Shown: one piece after another, positions 38,768-47,125 of the stretch
Layout: each line of letters opens with the position of its first letter
Position numbering within the stretch: the first letter of the stretch is position 1
Assembly: GCF_018860425.1 (NCBI RefSeq)
Contig: NZ_JAHKPI010000015.1
Location: 434,001-498,000 of the forward strand
Reading direction: 5' to 3'
Length of the DNA: 64,000 nt
DNA from: Marinobacter sp. F3R08
Lineage (GTDB): Bacteria; Pseudomonadota; Gammaproteobacteria; Pseudomonadales; Oleiphilaceae
Made by a program: the position numbers and the translations under genes
Notes under the pieces: generated by a model
Told to the model about the DNA's origin: nothing
What the model saw: the letters and a program-made list of their open reading frames with translations, nothing else
Database searches by the model: none

Positions 38768-39748
38768 ATGCGGAAACAACTGTTTGCCACACTGGCTACT
38801 CTTGGAATTTTAACGACGACCCCCCTCGCTTTAGCAGCCCCGATCGAAATTCAGGTTAATAACACCATGAGTGAAGGCGGATCGGAAAGCGCTGCGGTAG
38901 AACGCTTCGCTGAATATTTAGAAGAGCAGGCCCCGGGCCGCTTTGAGGTGCGCCCCTTTTTAGCGGGGTCGCTGGGCGGCGAGAACGCTATCTTGGAATT
39001 ACTCAACCTTGGCCAAACCCAGATTGCACTAACCGCCGGTAACTGGCGTCAGCAGTATGCACCTGAGTATGACGTTATCTCTGTTCCTTTTGTTTTCACT
39101 ACTTGGGATGAAGTGGACGCCTATATGGAGAGTCCTTCGGGTCAAGCGATGATCAAGCAAGGGGAGAGCAGAGGGGGCTTCACATATTTAGGTACCCAGC
39201 ACCGCGGTCCGCGGCACATGACGGCCGACAAGGCCATTGATTCGCCAGATGATCTCCAGAGCTTCCGCTTGCGCTTGCCTGCGCTGCCAGTGTGGATGGA
39301 AGTTTGGAAGGAAGTTGGTGCTCAAGTGGTGAACGTTCCAGCGCCAGAAATTTATCTCGCCATGCAAACGGGCCAAGTTGACGGACATGAGAACTCGCTC
39401 TCTTCACCCTACACTCGCCGCCTCTGGGAAGTGCAGGATTACGTTATTATGACTAGTCACGTGCAGTATCCATGGGCTTGGGTAGCGAGTACGCGTTGGT
39501 GGAGTGGTTTGGAAGAGACGGATCAGAAGCTGATTAAGGAGGCCGTCGAAGTGGCCCGCCAATTTGGCTCTGATCGGGAAAAAGAACTCGACGATTTTTA
39601 CCTGGAAGAGTTGCAGGATAAAGGTATGACCGTTATCCGGCCTGACGTTGAGCCTTTCCGTAAAGCCGCGTTACCCGCAATTGATCGTGTGATGTCCGAA
39701 ATGAAAGACGGCGTACGCGACGATGCGCTGGGTGACGAAAGCGAGTAA
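38768..39748 (+). CDS. dctP: TRAP transporter solute-binding protein, DctP family
   Basis: 326 aa periplasmic binding protein. Signal peptide to about residue 24 (PLALAA), then DctP features: ERFAEYLEEQAPGRFEVRPF, LGGENAILELLNLGQTQIAL, LRLPALPVWMEVWKEVGAQV (including the carboxylate-binding Arg) and EIYLAMQTGQVDGHEN. The conserved Arg points to a carboxylate ligand. ATG at 38768 gives a proper signal peptide; the frame from 38723 adds 15 non-signal residues. Confidence 0.93.
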   Translation: MRKQLFATLATLGILTTTPLALAAPIEIQVNNTMSEGGSESAAVERFAEYLEEQAPGRFEVRPFLAGSLGGENAILELLNLGQTQIALTAGNWRQQYAPEYDVISVPFVFTTWDEVDAYMESPSGQAMIKQGESRGGFTYLGTQHRGPRHMTADKAIDSPDDLQSFRLRLPALPVWMEVWKEVGAQVVNVPAPEIYLAMQTGQVDGHENSLSSPYTRRLWEVQDYVIMTSHVQYPWAWVASTRWWSGLEETDQKLIKEAVEVARQFGSDREKELDDFYLEELQDKGMTVIRPDVEPFRKAALPAIDRVMSEMKDGVRDDALGDESE

Positions 39749-39843
39749 TACACGGTTGGAATGAATAGCGTCGGCCTATAAAGGGTCGTCGCTGTGTTTC
39801 CATAAGAGGCAAAAACGTTAGTTATAGTCTGGGGAATTATCCT

Positions 39844-40380
39844 GTGTATAACGCTGTAATGCCCAAAAGTGGGCCAGATCGTATTGTTTTTTATACGCTG
39901 CGCTGGGTAACCCGTCTATGTGACGGGATTGGTGTGGCGTTGATGGTCGCCATGCTACTACTGATTGTGGCGTCCGTAATTGCCCGTGACTTGGTAGCAG
40001 CGGGCATGCCCTGGACCGAAGAGATGGCGCCTATGTTGGCCATCTACGCGATTGGTTTTGGGGCAATATCCGCTTGGGTGCGAAGCGAGCATCTTGTTGT
40101 TGATTTGTTTAGCAATAGGCTGTCTGGGTTTGCTAAAAATATGCAGTATCGACTCACTGCACTGATCTCCGTCGGCTTTTTCTCTCTCGGCGCCTGGGGC
40201 GCATGGATTATGTCGGCTGTGAGCTCCAATAATACCACTGTGTCTCTTGGTATTAGTTTCAGCTATCTCTACTACGGTATCTTTTTTAGTTTTGTGGGCA
40301 TAGCGCTGATAGCTGTGTGGCAGACCCTGCGTGGTCCGGTAGCGTGGTTGGAATCGCATCATGAAGAAGAGGTGGATTAG
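39844..40380 (+). CDS. dctQ: TRAP transporter small permease, DctQ family
   Basis: 178 aa, four TMs (about 25-45, 57-77, 95-118, 138-160), with the family's MPWTEEMAPMLAIYAIGFGA, which carries the WxEE-type motif. Starts at GTG 39844; ATG 39859 is an in-frame alternative. Two bases separate it from dctM. Confidence 0.9.
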   Translation: MYNAVMPKSGPDRIVFYTLRWVTRLCDGIGVALMVAMLLLIVASVIARDLVAAGMPWTEEMAPMLAIYAIGFGAISAWVRSEHLVVDLFSNRLSGFAKNMQYRLTALISVGFFSLGAWGAWIMSAVSSNNTTVSLGISFSYLYYGIFFSFVGIALIAVWQTLRGPVAWLESHHEEEVD

Positions 40381-40382
40381 CC

Positions 40383-41678
40383 GTGACTGAACTCCTGATT
40401 TTTGTCGGTGGGTTGCTAGTTCTCATGGTGATTGGCTTACCCGTTGTTGTTGCCATTGGTGTGACTTCGTTCATTGCTTTAATGGTTACAGGTACGGGCA
40501 GTTTGCCTGTGGAGCTGTTGCCCTTAAAAATGGTTCAAACGCTTAATAACTTTACGCTGCTGGCCATTCCGTTGTTTATTTTGGCAGCTAATATCATGAA
40601 TATTGGCTCTACCACTACGCGTATATTTGACTTTGCCACGGCACTAGTCGGCTTTACCAAAGGTGGCTTGGGTCACGCTAACGTAGTTGCGAGCTCAATT
40701 TTTGCGACCATGTCAGGCACTGCTGTGGCCGACGCTGCCGGGCTTGGTAGTATTGAAATCAAAGCGATGAAAGAGCGCGGCTATGAGCTTGGTTACTCTA
40801 CGGGTATAACCGCAGCATCCAGTGTAATCGGGCCAATACTGCCGCCCAGTATTGCGCTGGTAGTCTACGGCTGGTTAGCCAACGTTAGTATTGGCGGATT
40901 GTTTATGGCAGGTCTGCTGCCAGGCATCCTAATGGCGCTGCTGCTGATGGGTATGACCGTATTTCTAGGCGCAACCGGTAGGGTAGTGATGCCCAAGCCT
41001 ACTCCGTTCGATGCAAAAGAAGTCGTGCGCACCGGTAAGCTGGCAATCTTGCCGTTGATGATGCCTGCGATAATCGTTGGCGGCATCTGGGGCGGCATCT
41101 TCACTCCCACAGAGGCGGGTGCTATCGCTTCGCTTTACGCGGCGATTTTGGGTGGGCTGATCTACCGTGAATTGAAGTGGCGAGATCTGTTTGACGCGTT
41201 CAACCGCACTTTGATGTTTAGTGCTGTTATCCTGCTGATCATTGCTGTATCCAGCTTTTACGGTTGGATACTGGTCCGTATGGGTATCCCTCAGGCGTTG
41301 GCAGGTCAGGTCGCGAGCATCGATATGCCCACGATTATGCTGCTGATATGTTTTGCCCTGTTCTTCTTGCTGATTGGCTGCTTTATGTCGGTGATCGAAA
41401 GCATCCTGATTTTTACCCCGATTGTCGTACCAGCAGCGCTTAGCGCTGGGCTAGACCCCGTGCACTTCGGCATTGTCATGGTGATCGCGCTTTCGGTGGG
41501 AGTCATCACTCCGCCGTTTGGTACAGTACTATTCTTGATGGTGAGCATTACAAGGCTGCGCTATGGCCAGGTGGTCAAGGCTATAATGCCTTTCCTGCTG
41601 CCAATTATCGCTACGATCTTGCTGCTAATCGCTGTTCCGGGTCTAGCCACGTGGCTGCCCCACGTCATGGGCTACTAA
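40383..41678 (+). CDS. dctM: TRAP transporter large permease, DctM family
   Basis: 431 aa with about 12 TMs. Family segments: LLAIPLFILAANIMNIG, HANVVASSIFATMSGTAVAD, ITAASSVIGPILPPSIALVV, GIFTPTEAGAIASLYA and VGVITPPFGTVLF. GTG start at 40383, coupled to dctQ. With DctP and DctQ it makes a sodium-driven carboxylate importer. Within this island the likely cargo is the acid that the CoA transferase activates. Confidence 0.94.
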   Translation: MTELLIFVGGLLVLMVIGLPVVVAIGVTSFIALMVTGTGSLPVELLPLKMVQTLNNFTLLAIPLFILAANIMNIGSTTTRIFDFATALVGFTKGGLGHANVVASSIFATMSGTAVADAAGLGSIEIKAMKERGYELGYSTGITAASSVIGPILPPSIALVVYGWLANVSIGGLFMAGLLPGILMALLLMGMTVFLGATGRVVMPKPTPFDAKEVVRTGKLAILPLMMPAIIVGGIWGGIFTPTEAGAIASLYAAILGGLIYRELKWRDLFDAFNRTLMFSAVILLIIAVSSFYGWILVRMGIPQALAGQVASIDMPTIMLLICFALFFLLIGCFMSVIESILIFTPIVVPAALSAGLDPVHFGIVMVIALSVGVITPPFGTVLFLMVSITRLRYGQVVKAIMPFLLPIIATILLLIAVPGLATWLPHVMGY

Positions 41679-41712
41679 TCAACCTCCATCCCCCTCTTTT
41701 TTCTTTGGTTAG

Positions 41713-41950
41713 TCACGCCAGGGCGGCCGTTGCGGGCCAAGAGGGGGTTCCCGCTGTCCACGGACCGTTGTAGACGGCTGACAAGCCTCGATCCTGAACT
41801 GCAGTTCTATCTCGCATTTCGGGACTATAGAATTGCCCGCCAATGCAGTCGAAGATGTCTGATAGCCCCTCGCTCCGGTTGCGGTAATACTGGTGGTGAT
41901 CTCGTTCCCGTTTGAGTATTCAAAAAACACTTGCAGGCAGCGATGTCTTT
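41713..41950 (-). mobile_element. Decayed IS3-family transposase (OrfB) fragment
   Basis: On the minus strand 41947-41915 reads DIAACKCFLNT. A two-base frame change then gives LKRERDHHQYYRNRSEGLSD (from 41916), continuing IFDCIGGQFYSPEMR to a stop at 41713. This lines up with the C-terminal IS3 OrfB pattern D-N-A-x-x-E-S-F-F-x-T-L-K-x-E-R ... R-x-E-A ... D-I-F-D-Y-I-E-x-F-Y-N-P. The catalytic Glu position and the reading frame are damaged, so it is a dead remnant. Recognised by eye only. Confidence 0.5.
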
Positions 41951-42392
41951 AAAGTAGCTGGCGGCGCTAATGTAATTCATCAGTGGTTAGAGTCGAGATA
42001 CTGCTGATAACCTCAGTTGTTCCGGTCCGGCCGCAAAATCAACGCGATTCCTCAAGTGGCCATCGTCACAGCTCAGATCACTCCAGGCTGAACCTGACGG
42101 TGGTGCGCAGATGTGTGGGGTTAAGGTAGTGAGGTACGATGATTCATTAACTCTGTTCGATGTTGGCATCGGATAAAGGTGCAGGAGCTTCGTGAGTAAT
42201 GCTGTGAATTGAAGGATGGTCTTATAGGGTGGGATAGGGAGCGTCGCGTGTAAGCGGTTTGGCAAGGTTATGGTTCGTCTTCACAGGTGTTGCAGGGACG
42301 GGTGAGGTGATATCACGTACTCCTCCGCACACAGGCATATCCAAGAGGTATGCGAGACGGGTGTGGGAAAGGTAGCTTTCCAGAAACAACAA
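41951..42392. other. Gene-free interval at the tRNA end of the island
   Basis: About 440 bases where an integrase gene would be expected in an intact element. None of the short frames shows integrase motifs; I see nothing else supportable. Confidence 0.5.
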
Positions 42393-42417
42393 AGCCCGGC
42401 TCTTTCGAGACCGGGCT
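42393..42417 (-). terminator. Terminator of tRNA-Pro
   Basis: AGCCCGG-CTC-TTTC-GAG-A-CCGGGCT, read on the minus strand as a hairpin followed by TTTGTTGTTT, 17 bases beyond the tRNA 3' end. Its loop and flanks resemble the terminator at 34345-34376, as if the island supplied a replacement for the displaced one. Confidence 0.8.
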
Positions 42418-42433
42418 AAGTGTTTGATAAATC

Positions 42434-42510
<77 letters not shown>

Positions 42511-42625
42511 ATTCACTGTTCGCCACCCAGAAAGTTGAGAGTATTCTCAGTGGCTTAGCGGGAGCGAAGTCTACACCAGCCCATTGAAAAAATAAACAAC
42601 CTGCGGCGATTTTGATGTCAGTTTC

Positions 42626-44269
42626 TCAGCGGAGCTTGGTCTCCCGGAGTTTCAGGACAAACTCGGGCGGTTCGAAGCTATCTGACCGGGCGATTTCCCA
42701 GTATTTATCAAACACCGGAAGGCCGGTCTTGCCGTCAAGAAGGGCGCCGGGTTCAAGGAAGGAAAACAGTCCCATATAGGACTCGACTTCATTCCTGGAG
42801 ATCCGTCGGACGATATGCTCGGGGCCGAGTTCTGAGGGGTGGCCCAGGCCAGAGGCTTCGAGCAGATTCTGGAGTGCATCCAGAGTGTTTTTGTGGAAGT
42901 TGTATACGCGCTGACTCTTGTCTTCAACGTCAAGCTTGTTGCCGCGTCTGGGATCCTGAGTGGCAACTCCGCTTGGACAGCGTCCGGTATGGCAATTGAG
43001 CGCCTGAATGCAGCCCAATGCGAACATATAGCCTCGGGCAGCATTGCACCAGTCAGCGCCCAGTGCCAGGGTGCGCGCAATATTAAAGGCCGAGGTAATC
43101 TTGCCAGCTGCGCCGATGGCAATATCTTCGCGAAGGTTGGTGCCCACCAGTGTGTTATGAACCAGCAGAAGCGCCTCGGTCATCGGCATGCCGAGCCGGT
43201 TAATGAATTCCAGAGGCGCTGCGCCAGTACCTCCCTCGCCCCCATCCACAACAATGAAGTCGGGCTTTCTGCCGGTCTCCAGCATGGCTTTAACGATGGC
43301 AAACCATTCCCAGGGGTGACCGATGGCCAGCTTGATTCCTACAGGCTTGCCTCCGGACAGTTTTCTCAACCGATCAATGAATTCCAGCATCCCGACCGGG
43401 GTGGAGAATGCCGAATGGCTGGCAGGAGAAATGCAGTCCTCCCCGACAGAGATGCCTCTCGCTTCGGCGATCTCGGGTGTTACCTTGGCGCCAGGCAAGA
43501 TGCCCCCATGACCGGGCTTGGCGCCCTGAGATAGTTTGAGCTCTATCATTTTCACCTGATCCAGAGCGGCATTCTCTCGAAACATGTCTTCGTTGAACGA
43601 GCCATCTTTATGGCGGCAACCAAAATAGCCAGAGCCAATCTCCCAGACCAGGTCGCCACCGGCTTGGCGGTGGTAACGGGAAATAGAGCCCTCTCCGGTA
43701 TCGTGGTAGAAGCCCCCCATTCGGGCCCCGGTATTCAGGCTGAGAATGGCATTGGCTGAAAGCGAGCCGAAGCTCATGGCAGAGATATTGAACACGCTGG
43801 CACTATAGGGTTTGTCACAATTCTTTCCGATCAGTATCCGGAAATCGCTGTTTGAAAGGCGGGTCGGGACCAGAGAGTGATTCATCCACTCGAAGCCTTC
43901 ATCGTACATGCTCAGCTGCGAGCCGAATGGGCGCTTGTCGAGAACATTTTTGGCGCGTTGATAAACGATCGTGCGCTGTTCTCTTGAGAATGGCCGTTCT
44001 TCGGTATCTGACTGGATGAAGTATTGCCGGATCTCGGGACCGATGGATTCGAGCAGATACCGGACGTTGGCCATGATCGGGTAGTTACGGCTAACGGTGT
44101 GTTTTCGCTGAAGAAGGTCGTAGGTTCCGAGTGCGGCAAAGGCACCAAAAAATGCCGGGAAGAGATAGCTCGCGTCCAGGGTCAGAGCCAGAGCCAGCGA
44201 GATAAAAAAGCCCGCAATACTCAAGGCGTAGACAGTATAGCGAAGCGGAATGGTCTTGGTTTTCTCCAT
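42626..44269 (-). CDS. FMN-binding glutamate synthase-family protein
   Basis: 547 aa. Two N-terminal TMs (about 10-55), then a domain like the FMN-binding synthase barrel of GltB (GEGSISRYHRQAGGDLVWEI, KPGHGGILPGAKVTPEIAEA, VDGGEGGTGAAPLEF, LNCHTGRCPSGVATQDPRRG). No glutaminase domain and no GltD partner nearby, so it is a stand-alone membrane-anchored member rather than true glutamate synthase. The cysteine-containing CHTGRCP could be part of a redox or 3Fe-4S site. ATG 44269 follows AGAGGAA; a longer frame to 44329 is less likely. Substrate unknown. Confidence 0.88.
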   Translation of the reverse strand: MEKTKTIPLRYTVYALSIAGFFISLALALTLDASYLFPAFFGAFAALGTYDLLQRKHTVSRNYPIMANVRYLLESIGPEIRQYFIQSDTEERPFSREQRTIVYQRAKNVLDKRPFGSQLSMYDEGFEWMNHSLVPTRLSNSDFRILIGKNCDKPYSASVFNISAMSFGSLSANAILSLNTGARMGGFYHDTGEGSISRYHRQAGGDLVWEIGSGYFGCRHKDGSFNEDMFRENAALDQVKMIELKLSQGAKPGHGGILPGAKVTPEIAEARGISVGEDCISPASHSAFSTPVGMLEFIDRLRKLSGGKPVGIKLAIGHPWEWFAIVKAMLETGRKPDFIVVDGGEGGTGAAPLEFINRLGMPMTEALLLVHNTLVGTNLREDIAIGAAGKITSAFNIARTLALGADWCNAARGYMFALGCIQALNCHTGRCPSGVATQDPRRGNKLDVEDKSQRVYNFHKNTLDALQNLLEASGLGHPSELGPEHIVRRISRNEVESYMGLFSFLEPGALLDGKTGLPVFDKYWEIARSDSFEPPEFVLKLRETKLR

Positions 44270-44426
44270 GGGTTCCTCTGAGTCCTGTAAAAGCTGGGCG
44301 ATCGTGATGATGCTTGAGTATAACCGCACCTATATAGATCTCTAATCGATTGATTGCCGCTCTGGCTGGCCGGGCACGTTGTTTGATCTATGCTTTAGTC
44401 TGCTATCGCAAAAATACTGCGCTTTG

Positions 44427-44446
44427 ATGTTTTGAGTTCAAAACAT
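44427..44446. promoter_or_regulatory. 20-bp palindrome upstream of BCCT gene
   Basis: ATGTTTTGA-GT-TCAAAACAT: nine perfect pairs around a 2-base centre, 74 bases before the BCCT start. No T-tract and AT-rich, so more like a repressor operator than an RNA hairpin. TetR-type regulators such as BetI are candidates by function only. Confidence 0.55.
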
Positions 44447-44520
44447 TATCATGACGCGCTTGTAACGTTTGAAAATCCGATTCTGAATAAACGACTTACC
44501 AAATCAGGAGGCGCCATAAC

Positions 44521-46113
44521 GTGGGCGAGGTAGTTAAAGACGAATATCAGACGGACTACGTGGCCGGCCAGGACAATATTACGCCGTTCGGGCTGGATCT
44601 CCACGCACCGGTATTTCCGATTACGGCGATACTGGTTGTTGTGTTCGTGATAGGCACCCTGATGTTTCCCGGGCAGGCAAAAGAACTGCTTGATGGGGCA
44701 AAATGGGACATTATCGCGACGTTTGACTGGTTTTTCCTGATCAGTGCCAACATCTTTGTGGTGGTGTGTCTGGCCTTGATTGTTCTGCCGATGGGTAAAA
44801 TCCGTATCGGCGGTCAGGATGCCAAACCCGAGTTTTCCACTCTGTCATGGTTTTCCATGCTCTTTGCCGCGGGCATGGGTATTGGTCTTATGTTCTGGGC
44901 GGTTGCTGAGCCTGTCGCATACTACACAGGCTGGTACGAGACGCCATTCAACGTTGCGGCCAACACGCCTGAGGCCCGTAATATGGCCATGGGCGCAACC
45001 ATGTATCACTGGGGTCTGCACCCGTGGGCCATTTATGCGGTCGTGGCTCTCTCCCTGGCGTTTTTTGCCTTCAACAAAAACATGCCGCTGACTATCCGCT
45101 CGGCTTTCTTCCCATTGCTGAAAGACAAGGTCTGGGGCTGGCCTGGTCACATCATTGATGTTCTTGCCGTTGTAGCCACCATCTTTGGTCTCGCGACGTC
45201 ACTCGGTTTCGGTGCGCAGCAGGCGGCCTCCGGTTTGAACTACCTGTTCGACACAGGTGGCGGAACCAATGTCCAGATGGCGATTATTGTTGGTGTTACC
45301 GCCTGTGCACTGATTTCAGTACTTCGTGGCCTTGATGGCGGTGTAAAAGTACTGAGTAACATCAACATGGGCCTGGCGGGACTGTTGTTGTTCTTTGTTA
45401 TTTTTGCTGGTCCGACAATGACTGTGCTGGAAACCCTTTGGGTAACCTCGTCCAGCTATGTTGGCAACGTGTTGCAGTTGAGTAATCCTTTTGGTCGTGA
45501 AGACGAAGCCTGGTTCCAGGGCTGGACTGTCTTTTACTGGGCATGGTGGATCTCCTGGTCACCGTTCGTAGGTATGTTTATCGCCCGCGTATCGAAAGGC
45601 CGCACGGTGCGTGAATTTGTCACTGCAGTACTTATCGTTCCGACCGTCATTACCGTAGTCTGGATGAGCACCTTTGGTGGCTCGGCCCTGGAGCAAATTC
45701 AGGAAGGTATTGGTGAACTGGCTGCGAACGGTCTGACGGAAGTCTCGCTGGCCATGTTCCAGATGTTTGCAAATCTGCCGCTGACCGGAATCCTGTCGTT
45801 CGTCGGTATTATTCTGGTACTGGTGTTCTTTGTGACCTCCTCAGACTCCGGCTCGCTGGTTATTGACAGCATTACTGCTGGTGGCAAGACCGACGCCCCG
45901 ACAGCTCAACGCGTTTTCTGGGTAGTTGCTGAAGGTGCGATCGCTGCCGCACTGATCTTCGGTGGCGGTGAAGATGCCCTGGGTGCTATTCAGGCGACCG
46001 CAATCAGCGCGGGTCTGCCGTTTACGGTGGTTCTGCTCATTATGACCTGGGGGCTGCTCAAGGGCCTCAGCCATGAGCGTCAACTCCTGATCGCGAGAGG
46101 TGAGCTCACCTGA
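44521..46113 (+). CDS. BCCT-family betaine/choline/carnitine transporter
   Basis: 530 aa, 12 TMs. Family signature GMGIGLMFWAVAEPVAYYTG, followed by MYHWGLHPWAIYAVVALSLA and WTVFYWAWWISWSPFVGMFI, the last carrying the Trp box that binds the trimethylammonium group. GTG start at 44521 behind AGGAGG (44506-44511). Short cytoplasmic C-terminus (about 20 residues after the last TM), unlike BetP with its long osmosensing tail. Imports a compatible solute, fitting a halophile. Exact substrate not readable. Confidence 0.93.
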   Translation: MGEVVKDEYQTDYVAGQDNITPFGLDLHAPVFPITAILVVVFVIGTLMFPGQAKELLDGAKWDIIATFDWFFLISANIFVVVCLALIVLPMGKIRIGGQDAKPEFSTLSWFSMLFAAGMGIGLMFWAVAEPVAYYTGWYETPFNVAANTPEARNMAMGATMYHWGLHPWAIYAVVALSLAFFAFNKNMPLTIRSAFFPLLKDKVWGWPGHIIDVLAVVATIFGLATSLGFGAQQAASGLNYLFDTGGGTNVQMAIIVGVTACALISVLRGLDGGVKVLSNINMGLAGLLLFFVIFAGPTMTVLETLWVTSSSYVGNVLQLSNPFGREDEAWFQGWTVFYWAWWISWSPFVGMFIARVSKGRTVREFVTAVLIVPTVITVVWMSTFGGSALEQIQEGIGELAANGLTEVSLAMFQMFANLPLTGILSFVGIILVLVFFVTSSDSGSLVIDSITAGGKTDAPTAQRVFWVVAEGAIAAALIFGGGEDALGAIQATAISAGLPFTVVLLIMTWGLLKGLSHERQLLIARGELT

Positions 46114-46128
46114 AGGTGGACTGAAACG

Positions 46129-46158
46129 AAAAACCGGGGCTTCGGCCCCGGTTTTTTT
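46129..46158. terminator. Bidirectional terminator between BCCT and ATP-grasp genes
   Basis: AAACCGGGGC-TTCG-GCCCCGGTTT with A- and T-tracts on the two sides and a UUCG tetraloop. It serves the BCCT gene and the convergent ATP-grasp operon. Confidence 0.95.
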
Positions 46159-46176
46159 GTGTCTGGTTGGTGGATC

Positions 46177-47124
46177 TCAGAAGCTGGCGAACTTCTCCAT
46201 GGCGAAACGGGATCGTTCCAGTGGCGTAAAGTGTGGCCGCTTGAGCGCTTCGATTGTCCGGAGACGGGGCAATAAACCCTTGCCGTTCGCCATCTGGATG
46301 GCAAGCCCCGGCCTGGCATTCAGTTCCAGTAGCAGCGGGCCTTCATTGGCATCTACCACCAGATCCACGCCCATATAGCCCAGCCCTGTGGCTTCATAGC
46401 ATCGTGACGCCATTTCCAGCATTTCGTCCCACGCTTCGATCTGGATATTCTCCAGTGCCAGACCGGTGTCCGGGTGCAATGTAATGGGACGGTTGAACTG
46501 AACGGCATTCAGGCTTCTTCCTGAGCCTATATCCAGGCCAACACCGACTGCCCCCTGGTGCAGGTTGGCCTTGCCGTCTGATGCGGTTGTCGCAAGCCTG
46601 AGCATGGCCATAACGGGGTAGCCCCGGAAAACAACGATCCGGATGTCGGGAACGCCCTGATGAGAATACCTGGCCAGGGAAGGCGCAGACTCGACAAGAT
46701 TCTCGACGATGGCGACATCGGGTGTGCCTGCCAGCGAATAGAGTCCGGCGAGAATGTTTGTCAGGTGGCGTTCAAGGAATGACGAATCCACTCGCGAGCC
46801 AGAGGCCTTGATGTAGTCTTCCCCATCACGCCCGGTAATGACGGTTATGCCTTTGCCGCCAGAACCTTTTGCTGGCTTTATGGCAAACCCCTCCAGGTCT
46901 TCTGCCATCTCGCGAAAGTGCGATATTTCGTGCTGCTGGCGCACAATCTGAAGAAGTCTTGGGGTTTTTACACCGTACTCAGCAACCACCAGTTTGGTTT
47001 TCAGCTTGTTATCTACCAGCGGGTAGGAGGAGCGCTCATTGTACCGGGCAATGTAATCGACATTGCGCTGGTTCATATTGAGCATTCCCAGCCTCTTGAG
47101 TGTTCGCGGCGCTATCCAGTTCAT
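46177..47124 (-). CDS. RimK-like ATP-grasp ligase (alpha-L-glutamate ligase-like)
   Basis: 315 aa ATP-grasp enzyme related to RimK, expected to add an amino acid to a peptide or small molecule with ATP. Visible features: FAIKPAKGSGGKGITVITGR (nucleotide loop), PDIRIVVFRGYPVMAMLRLA, GYMGVDLVVDANEGPLLLEL and the metal-binding LELNARPGL. Third gene of a three-gene operon after the 7TM-transglutaminase protein (1-base gap). Substrate unknown; the linked genes suggest envelope-related peptide chemistry. Confidence 0.9.
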   Translation of the reverse strand: MNWIAPRTLKRLGMLNMNQRNVDYIARYNERSSYPLVDNKLKTKLVVAEYGVKTPRLLQIVRQQHEISHFREMAEDLEGFAIKPAKGSGGKGITVITGRDGEDYIKASGSRVDSSFLERHLTNILAGLYSLAGTPDVAIVENLVESAPSLARYSHQGVPDIRIVVFRGYPVMAMLRLATTASDGKANLHQGAVGVGLDIGSGRSLNAVQFNRPITLHPDTGLALENIQIEAWDEMLEMASRCYEATGLGYMGVDLVVDANEGPLLLELNARPGLAIQMANGKGLLPRLRTIEALKRPHFTPLERSRFAMEKFASF

Positions 47125-47125
47125 A

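Noticed and set aside
38500..38790. 96-codon minus-strand frame upstream of dctP
   Set aside because: Overlaps the end of lysR and the start of dctP, shows no family motif and has no clear ribosome site; kept only as an uncertain gap.
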